NCBI GenBank assembly: GCA_964568355.1
Contig: CAZMRK010000189.1
Location: 1-13,017 of the forward strand
DNA: 13,017 nt
From: JAJPJX01 sp964568355
GTDB lineage: Bacteria; Acidobacteriota; Terriglobia; Bryobacterales; Bryobacteraceae
Direction of reading: 5' to 3'
The notes under the pieces are model-generated. The model did not search any database, was not told the DNA's origin, and saw only the letters and a list, made by a program, of their open reading frames with translations. Shown one piece after another: positions 5,450 to 11,187 of this stretch; the first letter of the stretch is position 1; each line of letters begins with the position of its first letter. Both the position numbers and the translations under genes were made by a program.

Positions 5450-5466
5450 TTTCCCTGTGAAGGAAA
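5450..5466 (+). other. Small leader hairpin
   Basis: TTTCC (5450-5454) pairs with GGAAA (5462-5466) around a 7-base loop. The GGA lies too far from the ATG at 5537 to be its ribosome site. Confidence 0.3.
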
Positions 5467-5536
5467 ATCAGAATCCGGCGGTCGCGGCTACCCTCCGGCA
5501 GTTGGCTGGTCGGTTCCGCACCAAAACGGCATCTCT

Positions 5537-7870
5537 ATGATCCAGCCGGTCCCGCTGCTGCACTTCACGAACAGTGGCAGGCGCGGTGGTGTGGCGGAAC
5601 ATATCCTCACCCTGCTGCGCGGCCTGGATCGGCAGCGCTTCCGCCCGATTCTTGTCTGTCCCGCCCGGCTGGCCGAACAGCTCGCCGGGGATTTGCCGGC
5701 GGATGTCGAGGTCCAGCTTCTCGAATTGTCCCGCCCCACCCAGTGGCGCGCTGCGTTCCGCCTGGCTGCCGTCCTGCGCGGCCGGCGCGTGGGAATCCTG
5801 CACGCGCATACGTTTCAGGCGAGTGTCCTGGTTGCGCCGATCGCCTGGCTTTGCCGGGTGCCCCTGGTCCTGGTCACTGCGCACGGACGCGAGGAAGCCG
5901 CCGGTTTCGGACGGCGGCCGGCCTGGTTTTGGGAACGGCTGGCGCGCCTCTTCGTGAAGCGCTCGATCGCCGTGTCTGCCTCCACCGCTGCCTACGTCGT
6001 CGCCCACCACCGGGCCGCGGCCCGTAACGTACGCGTCATTCAAAACGGCTGCCCCATCGAGCGTTTTTTCGATCGGGAAGCCGAAGGTAGGCGCTTACGC
6101 ACGGAGTTGGGTTTGTCCACCGCGGATCCGGTCCTGCTCGTGCTCGGCAGCCTGGTGCCCGCCAAAGGGCATCGCGTCTTGCTGGAGGCGATGCCTTCCA
6201 TCCTGGCCGCCTTTCCCGGCGCGCAGTTGGTCTGCGTGGGCGAAGGCCGGCTGCTGAGCAGGTTGCGGAGTCAGGCCGAGGCTCTCCAGATCGCCGAACG
6301 CGTGCACTTCGCCGGCTACCAGAAAAACGTTCCGGCATGGCTCGCGCTGGCCGATGTGTGCATTGTCCCCTCCTTTGAAGAGGGACTACCGCTGGCGGCC
6401 ATGGAATCGCTCGCCGCCGGTTGCCCGGTAGTGGCCACGGCAGTGGACGGCACTCCCGAGGTTATCCTGCACGAGAGGACCGGGCTGACGGTTCCAGCGG
6501 GAGATGCCTCGGCGCTGGCCGGGGCCGTCCGCCGGATGCTCGCCGATGTCGAATTGCGCGAGGACCTGGCGCTGAATGGCCGCCAGTGGGTCTTCGAAAA
6601 ATTCTCGGCCGAGCGCCAGGTGCAGCGTACGCAGGATCTATACGCCAAGGAACTGGACCTGCCTGCGGTCTTGGTGGACGTGGTGAATCCGCATCAGGCC
6701 GCGGTCTGTGAGGAGATCTCACGGGCCTGCGCCGGACGCTGGGGATCCAGCCTGCGGGCTGCGGTGCTGGCCGGCGATTTGACTCGGGAGGAGGCCACCA
6801 TCGTGCCCGATGGCGAAGCCTCGCGCGTGATGGGAGAAACCACCTGCCTCCTGGTTTTTCACCAGTTTGCCCGCATCGCCTCGGCCGCCGAGATCCAGGA
6901 ACTCGGCAAGTCCGTCCATAGCGCCCTTTTCGAGCGCGGCATCCTGGTGAACATCCACTTTCGCGCCGTGCGGACTGCCTTTCTGGAGCGCCTGAAACCG
7001 GGCATTTTCGCTTACGAACTCATGACTTCCGGACAGGTGGTCTGGGGCGATTCGCAGATTCTCGGAAAAATCCCCCGATTTCCGCCTCATGCCATCCCCC
7101 GGGAAGACGCCTGGCGCCTGCTGCAGGAAGCCATGCTCGACACTCTTCTGATGAGCCCCGAACTACCGGCCTCGGGCCAGCGCCTCTCCCGGGACCTCCA
7201 ATACCTCGTCGTGCGGCTCTACCTGGATATGGCTGCCTCGCTGCTGGTTTTTGCGGGAGCCTATGCGCCCACCTATAGCCAGAGGCTGGAGCGGCTCTTC
7301 TCGATTGCTTACCGCGCGTCTTCCAGAGAGGCGTGGCCCTTTTCCCTGGAGCACTTCACGCAGCAGGTGGCGGCCGGCGCGCAAATCAACCTTCTGGGCG
7401 CGGAGTCGGTCTGCGGGGTCGATTTCTGGGAAACCGCGATCCAGGCGGCACACCAGCTCTGGCGCTGGGAGTTAGCGCATCTCACCGGTGTGGACGGCGA
7501 GACGCCGGACGAGTTGCTCTTGCAGGCATGGATCGACGCCGAGCCCTTCAAAGACCGCCTGCACGGTTGGATTGACCTGGCCCGCTGCGGTAGGGGCTGG
7601 TGGCGGCGCCTGCCCGCCTGGCTGCGGCAGCTTCCTTACGGTTCGCCGCGCTATCGCCTCTATGCCGCCGCGTCGCTCGTGCTGTTCCACTTGCCGCGGG
7701 CCCTCTCGGATGGCGAGCGCCAGTACGACTGGAGCACGGCGCTGAACTGGTTGCCGCTCCTGTCCGGCCGCAAACTCCCGGCGCAGGCCACCTGGACACA
7801 GGTCATCGCCGAGATCGCCTGGAACCGCCGCCAGCTTGCCCGATGCGGATGCTACCAGGCCAGAGCATAG
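5537..7870 (+). CDS. GT4 glycosyltransferase fused to a nucleotidyltransferase-like domain
   Basis: 777 residues, about twice the usual length of a GT4 enzyme. Residues 1-370 are a complete GT-B fold glycosyltransferase: an N-terminal G-G-V-A-E-H acceptor loop, I-Q-N-G in the middle, V-L-G-S-L-V-P-A-K-G-H at the start of the second domain, and the EX7E donor motif E282-G-L-P-L-A-A-M-E290. It probably transfers a sugar from an NDP-sugar during polysaccharide or glycolipid synthesis. Residues from about 375 resemble nucleotidyltransferase-fold proteins found near polysaccharide genes: W402-G-S-S, then G413-D-L-T-R-E-E-A-T where active enzymes have G-S, and G433-E-T-T-C-L-L-V-F where acidic metal ligands are expected, then F-A-Y-E-L and W503-G-D. 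The acidic pair looks lost, so this part may be inactive or regulatory. No signal peptide is seen. Its end overlaps the convergent gene by 19 bp. Confidence 0.9.
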   Translation: MIQPVPLLHFTNSGRRGGVAEHILTLLRGLDRQRFRPILVCPARLAEQLAGDLPADVEVQLLELSRPTQWRAAFRLAAVLRGRRVGILHAHTFQASVLVAPIAWLCRVPLVLVTAHGREEAAGFGRRPAWFWERLARLFVKRSIAVSASTAAYVVAHHRAAARNVRVIQNGCPIERFFDREAEGRRLRTELGLSTADPVLLVLGSLVPAKGHRVLLEAMPSILAAFPGAQLVCVGEGRLLSRLRSQAEALQIAERVHFAGYQKNVPAWLALADVCIVPSFEEGLPLAAMESLAAGCPVVATAVDGTPEVILHERTGLTVPAGDASALAGAVRRMLADVELREDLALNGRQWVFEKFSAERQVQRTQDLYAKELDLPAVLVDVVNPHQAAVCEEISRACAGRWGSSLRAAVLAGDLTREEATIVPDGEASRVMGETTCLLVFHQFARIASAAEIQELGKSVHSALFERGILVNIHFRAVRTAFLERLKPGIFAYELMTSGQVVWGDSQILGKIPRFPPHAIPREDAWRLLQEAMLDTLLMSPELPASGQRLSRDLQYLVVRLYLDMAASLLVFAGAYAPTYSQRLERLFSIAYRASSREAWPFSLEHFTQQVAAGAQINLLGAESVCGVDFWETAIQAAHQLWRWELAHLTGVDGETPDELLLQAWIDAEPFKDRLHGWIDLARCGRGWWRRLPAWLRQLPYGSPRYRLYAAASLVLFHLPRALSDGERQYDWSTALNWLPLLSGRKLPAQATWTQVIAEIAWNRRQLARCGCYQARA

Positions 7871-9663
7871 GCGTCGCACCGGGGGTCCGCCCCGGCGCTG
7901 TACACGTTGTTCTTTACATCCACCAGAATGCCCGCGTTCATGCCCTGGCTCCACGGCCCCACCACCTTCAGTTTGTGGCCTTTGCGGATCAGTTCGTCGC
8001 GCACTTCTTGCGGAATCCGCTCTTCCACGCTCATTTCGCCCCGGTACATCGAGTGCGGGAAGTAGGAAAGCGGGAAGCTGCGTGTGGTCCAGCGCGGCGC
8101 TTCAATCGCCTGCTGGATGTTCATATTGAATTCCACGATGTTCAGCAGGGTCTGCATAGTGCGCATGCACTGGTCGTCGCCGCCGGGACTGCCGGTCGCG
8201 AGGAAGGGCTCGCCGTCCTTCATCACCAGCGTCCCCTGTAGGGTGCTGCGGGGCCGTTTGCCCGGCGCGAGGGCGTTGGCATGGCCCTGGGCCAGCGAGT
8301 AATAGTCTCCCCGGCAGTTGAAGATGAATCCGAGATTGCCCATCACCACGCCCGTACCCCAGCCGCTGTGCAGGCTCGGAGTGAAGGTGATCAGGTTGTG
8401 GTGCTTGTCGGCAACCGTGATGTAGCTGGTGTCGCCGTCGTCGCGGGTGTCACCCGCATAGTGGATGTCGGTCGGCCGCTCCACCGGCTGGGCCCCGGTC
8501 ATGAAGCGCTCCGGCGAACCCGGCCGGAAGTCGAGCGAAGCATGATCCGGATCGATCAGCTTGCGCCGCTCATCGGCGTAATCGCGCGAGAGCAGCCCGG
8601 CATAGGGAATCTTGATGAAATCCATGTCCGCGAGATACTTCTCGCGGTCTGCCATAGCCAGCTTGATGGCTTCCACTCCGGTATGGACATAGGCAGCGCT
8701 GTTTAAGCCCATGGCTTTCAGATCGTAGCCTTCCAGTAGGCTCAGAGCGAACAGTTCGGCCGGTCCCTGTGATGCCGAAGGGTTCTTGTAAACCTGGTAG
8801 CCGCGATAGTCGAGCGAGACCGGGGTCTCCAGCTCGATATGGTAGGTGGCGAAATCCTCGTATCGGAACAGGCCGCCGTTCTCCTCGGAGAACTTGCTCA
8901 TTTCCCGGGCGATGTCCCCTTTATAGAAGCGGTCGCGGGCCGCCAGCAGGGCCGCGTGCCGGCCCTTGGGCGCGCTGGTCTTCTCCGCTTCCACCAGGCG
9001 CTTCAGAGTGCGGGCCAGATCCGGATTGGTGAAAATCTCGCCGCCCTTCCACACTTTTCCCTCGGGCAGGTAGACCTTGCGGCTGGAGGCATACTTCTTC
9101 AACTTCTTGGAACTGTTCATGGCGGCCGCCAGCCGATCGCTCAGCGGGAAGCCGTGCTCGGCAATCTCGATCGCCGGGGCCAGCACCTGGGCAAAGCTCA
9201 TGGTGCCCCAGCGGTCGAGCATCGTATACCAGGCATCGACCACGCCCGGCACCGTGCCCGCCAGCAAACCGTCGCTGTCCGGCAGTTCGCCCTTGTTGTG
9301 CTCCTTGTACCAGGCGATGGTGGCCAGTTTTGGCGCGGTGCCCTCGGCATTGAGCGAGATCACTTTGCGGGCTCGCGCATCGTAGATCAGGATCTGGGCA
9401 TCGCTGCCCACTCCGTTGCTTGCGCCATCCACCTGGGCAAGGACGGCCTGCCCGGCCACAATGGCGTCAAACGCATTGCCCCCCGCCCGCAGAATGCGCT
9501 CGGCAACCTGGGAGGCTTCCGGTTTCATGGAGGAGACCGCATATTCACGCCCGCGGACAACCGGCCGCATGGGAGGGGTCCGGCGCGGGGCCTGGGCGAA
9601 AAGGGTTGCCGCCGCCCAGAGCAGGAAACAGACACGCATCGCGAAACAGTTGTAACGGAGCAT
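7852..9663 (-). CDS. Secreted gamma-glutamyltransferase-family Ntn hydrolase
   Basis: 603 residues from ATG 9663 (AAGG 4 bases upstream); ATG 9639 (residue 9) is a possible alternative. Residues 10-25 are a signal peptide with hydrophobic core L-L-W-A-A-A-T-L-F and likely cleavage after A-Q-A, so the enzyme is exported. The family is made as a proenzyme that cuts itself before a Thr, which then becomes the N-terminal nucleophile. Here T412 in D-G-D-T-S-Y-I-T-V fits, giving chains of about 386 residues (after signal-peptide removal) and 192. G-S-P-G-G follows in the small chain, but then reads D-D-Q-C-M instead of the usual S-R-I-I. That is closer to YwrD-like or acylase-like members, so the true substrate may not be glutathione. 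The likely role is breakdown of gamma-glutamyl or related amides in the periplasm. Confidence 0.9.
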   Translation of the reverse strand: MLRYNCFAMRVCFLLWAAATLFAQAPRRTPPMRPVVRGREYAVSSMKPEASQVAERILRAGGNAFDAIVAGQAVLAQVDGASNGVGSDAQILIYDARARKVISLNAEGTAPKLATIAWYKEHNKGELPDSDGLLAGTVPGVVDAWYTMLDRWGTMSFAQVLAPAIEIAEHGFPLSDRLAAAMNSSKKLKKYASSRKVYLPEGKVWKGGEIFTNPDLARTLKRLVEAEKTSAPKGRHAALLAARDRFYKGDIAREMSKFSEENGGLFRYEDFATYHIELETPVSLDYRGYQVYKNPSASQGPAELFALSLLEGYDLKAMGLNSAAYVHTGVEAIKLAMADREKYLADMDFIKIPYAGLLSRDYADERRKLIDPDHASLDFRPGSPERFMTGAQPVERPTDIHYAGDTRDDGDTSYITVADKHHNLITFTPSLHSGWGTGVVMGNLGFIFNCRGDYYSLAQGHANALAPGKRPRSTLQGTLVMKDGEPFLATGSPGGDDQCMRTMQTLLNIVEFNMNIQQAIEAPRWTTRSFPLSYFPHSMYRGEMSVEERIPQEVRDELIRKGHKLKVVGPWSQGMNAGILVDVKNNVYSAGADPRCDAYALAW

Positions 9664-9794
9664 AGTACCTTGTTAAGCGGCTACTATATCCGATCTGGGG
9701 CCTTAATAGAAGTGCATTAGTTCGGTGCCCGGGGACACTTTGTGCAAAAAGCAGCAGCACGCCCGGCGTTGCTTCAGTCTCCGGCAACGGTCTA
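9664..9794. promoter_or_regulatory. Divergent intergenic region with a possible -10 for the gamma-glutamyltransferase gene
   Basis: On the minus strand TATAGT (9688-9683) is a fair -10, without a clear -35 box. It would start transcription near 9676, only about 13 bases before the ATG at 9663. No convincing promoter was found for the rightward exporter gene. The AT-rich patch at about 9676-9720 is consistent with promoter DNA. Confidence 0.3.
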
Positions 9795-10646
9795 TTGTGG
9801 TACTTTCGCTTGAACGTCCTCGAATTCACTACAGTCGTGATCCTGATCTCCGGCTTGGCCGGCTTCCTGGGGTCGCTGACCGGGCTGTGCGGCGGGGTCG
9901 TCGTGACGCCGGTTCTCACCCTCCTGCTGGGGGTGGATCTTCGCTACGCGATCGGCGCCACATTGGTATCGGTCATTGCGACCTCTTCCGGTGCCGCGGC
10001 CGCCTACGTCCGCGAAGGCTTCTCCAACATCCGGATCGGGATGTTTCTCGAAATCGCTACCACGTTTGGAGCTCTCTGCGGCGCCTTCCTCGCGACGCGC
10101 ATTCCCACCTCCGCGATCGGGATCGTCTTCGGACTCGTCCTGCTCTACTCCGCCGTGGCCTCCACCCGCGCGCGCCGGGAGCGGATCCAGGAGGAAGTGG
10201 CCGACCCACTCGCGGTACGTCTGCGCCTGGACGGCACGTTTCCAACCGGCGACGGACCCCGGCATTACCAGGTAGTCCGCGTGAAGACCGGTTTCAGTCT
10301 CATGTTTCTGGCCGGATCGCTCTCCGGCCTGCTCGGAATCGGCTCGGGCGCGCTGAAGGTGATCGCCATGGATCAGGCCATGCGGATTCCGTTCAAAGTC
10401 TCCACGACCACCAGCAATTTCATGATCGGAGTCACGGCGGCGGCAAGCGCGGGTGTCTACCTGGAGCGTGGGTATATCGACCCGGGACTGGCCATGCCCG
10501 TGATGCTCGGCGTGCTGGGCGGGTCCTTATTAGGGGCGCGGCAACTGATGGGCGCGCGGACCAGGATCCTGCGCCTCGTCTTCGGAGTGGTGGTGGGACT
10601 GCTGGCGCTGGAGATGCTTTACAGCGGCATTACCGGGAAGATTTGA
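9795..10646 (+). CDS. TauE/SafE family membrane transporter (sulfite/organosulfonate exporter type)
   Basis: About 283 residues, mostly hydrophobic, in the two-repeat layout of the TauE/SafE (formerly DUF81) family. The first repeat starts about residue 12 with G-L-A-G-F-L-G-S-L-T-G-L-C-G-G and then P-V-L; the second starts about 165 with F-L-A-G-S-L-S-G-L-L-G-I-G-S-G. Between them is a charged cytoplasmic-type loop of about 50 residues (125-165), then S-T-T-T-S-N-F in the second half. Seven to eight membrane helices are likely. Family members export sulfite, sulfoacetate or related anions, but the substrate here is unknown. The start is uncertain: TTG 9795 and TTG 9810 are both possible and neither has a clear ribosome site. 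The gene is followed one base later by a DUF1634 gene, a common pairing. Confidence 0.88.
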   Translation: MWYFRLNVLEFTTVVILISGLAGFLGSLTGLCGGVVVTPVLTLLLGVDLRYAIGATLVSVIATSSGAAAAYVREGFSNIRIGMFLEIATTFGALCGAFLATRIPTSAIGIVFGLVLLYSAVASTRARRERIQEEVADPLAVRLRLDGTFPTGDGPRHYQVVRVKTGFSLMFLAGSLSGLLGIGSGALKVIAMDQAMRIPFKVSTTTSNFMIGVTAAASAGVYLERGYIDPGLAMPVMLGVLGGSLLGARQLMGARTRILRLVFGVVVGLLALEMLYSGITGKI

Positions 10647-10647
10647 G

Positions 10648-11025
10648 ATGGCGGACAACGAACGGCAGTGGACCGACGTGCGGGTGGAGAACGTGATCGG
10701 AGTGCTGCTGCGCGTCGGCGTTTCGACGGCTGCCGTGCTGGTGTTCCTGGGCGGGCTTTGGTATTTGGTGCGCCATGGCCGCGAAATGCCGTCTTTCCAC
10801 GTTTTCACCGGCGAGCCGGCCGAGTATCGCAGCGTCCCCGGAGTGCTGGGAGGACTGCTCCGGCCGCATGGCCGCGCGCTGATCCAGTTGGGCCTGCTGG
10901 TCCTGATCGCCACACCCATCGCGCGCGTGGTGTTTTCGGTCTGGGCCTTCGCGCGGGAAGGCGATCGCACCTACGTGGTGATCACCCTCATCGTCCTGGC
11001 GGTCCTGCTCTACAGCCTCGCCTGA
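10648..11025 (+). CDS. DUF1634 family membrane protein
   Basis: 125 residues with three hydrophobic segments, about 16-41, 77-95 and 105-124, separated by a soluble stretch with S-F-H-V-F-T-G-E-P-A-E-Y-R and a G-G-L-L-R-P-H-G-R motif. This matches DUF1634, a family of unknown function usually encoded directly after a TauE/SafE transporter, and suggests a subunit or accessory of that exporter. ATG 10648 begins one base after the transporter TGA, so the two are surely co-transcribed; GGGAAG about 7 bases before the start is a reasonable ribosome site. Two hairpins and the 109-bp repeat element follow the stop codon. Confidence 0.88.
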   Translation: MADNERQWTDVRVENVIGVLLRVGVSTAAVLVFLGGLWYLVRHGREMPSFHVFTGEPAEYRSVPGVLGGLLRPHGRALIQLGLLVLIATPIARVVFSVWAFAREGDRTYVVITLIVLAVLLYSLA

Positions 11026-11035
11026 CCCCCGTAGC

Positions 11036-11074
11036 GCACGCTTCAGCGTGCTGCGTCGACGCTCTCGTCGACGT
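11036..11074. repeat. Tandem hairpin pair (REP-like) after the exporter operon
   Basis: GCACGC (11036-11041) pairs with GCGTGC (11046-11051) around TTCA. CGTCGACG (11054-11061) pairs with CGTCGACG (11066-11073) around CTCT, with a further G-U pair outside. The pair begins 10 bases after the DUF1634 stop and ends 5 bases before the 109-bp element. No T-run follows. Such double palindromes are often dispersed REP-type sequences, but only one copy is visible here. Confidence 0.5.
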
Positions 11075-11078
11075 CTGA

Positions 11079-11187
11079 CTAGTGCTCTGACCGCAAAATC
11101 TATTCCTTTCCGCTTGTGGTTCAGTGCCGGAACCGAGCCGCGCGCGTAAGCAAGCGGACAAACGAAATCATCCGGTCACAGTACTAG
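11079..11187. repeat. 109-bp miniature inverted-repeat-like element, copy B
   Basis: This copy begins CTAGTGCTCTGACCG, and the complement of its right end begins CTAGTACTGTGACCG (13 of 15 match). TCCGCTTG in the left half and CAAGCGGA in the right half are exact complements, and GGTTC/GAACC form an inner stem, so the whole unit could fold. It is the same length and orientation as copy A and differs at 25 positions by hand count, 18 of them transitions, with no gaps. The right-end CTAG supplies the TAG stop of the leftward SBBP gene. Confidence 0.72.

Larger units (their letters stand above)
5093..5536 (+). promoter_or_regulatory. 444-bp untranslated region upstream of the glycosyltransferase fusion gene
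   Basis: No convincing gene lies here. The first part holds the terminator of the PilZ gene. The rest carries alternative hairpins (5212-5250), a strong hairpin (5407-5428) and a smaller one (5450-5466), all upstream of the ATG at 5537. No promoter was clear enough to call. No Shine-Dalgarno sequence stands immediately before 5537, which leaves room for control at the mRNA level. Confidence 0.5.

Noticed and set aside
5283..5540. GTG-started 85-codon frame whose TGA overlaps the ATG of the glycosyltransferase fusion
   Set aside because: Third-position GC is only around 58% by rough count, well below what the real genes here show. There is no ribosome site or recognisable motif, and it runs across predicted RNA hairpins. 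The stop/start overlap is probably chance.
8839..9720. Long plus-strand frame opposite the gamma-glutamyltransferase gene
   Set aside because: It mirrors a well-identified gene with a signal peptide and catalytic Thr. Long antisense frames are expected in GC-rich DNA, and no motif was recognised.
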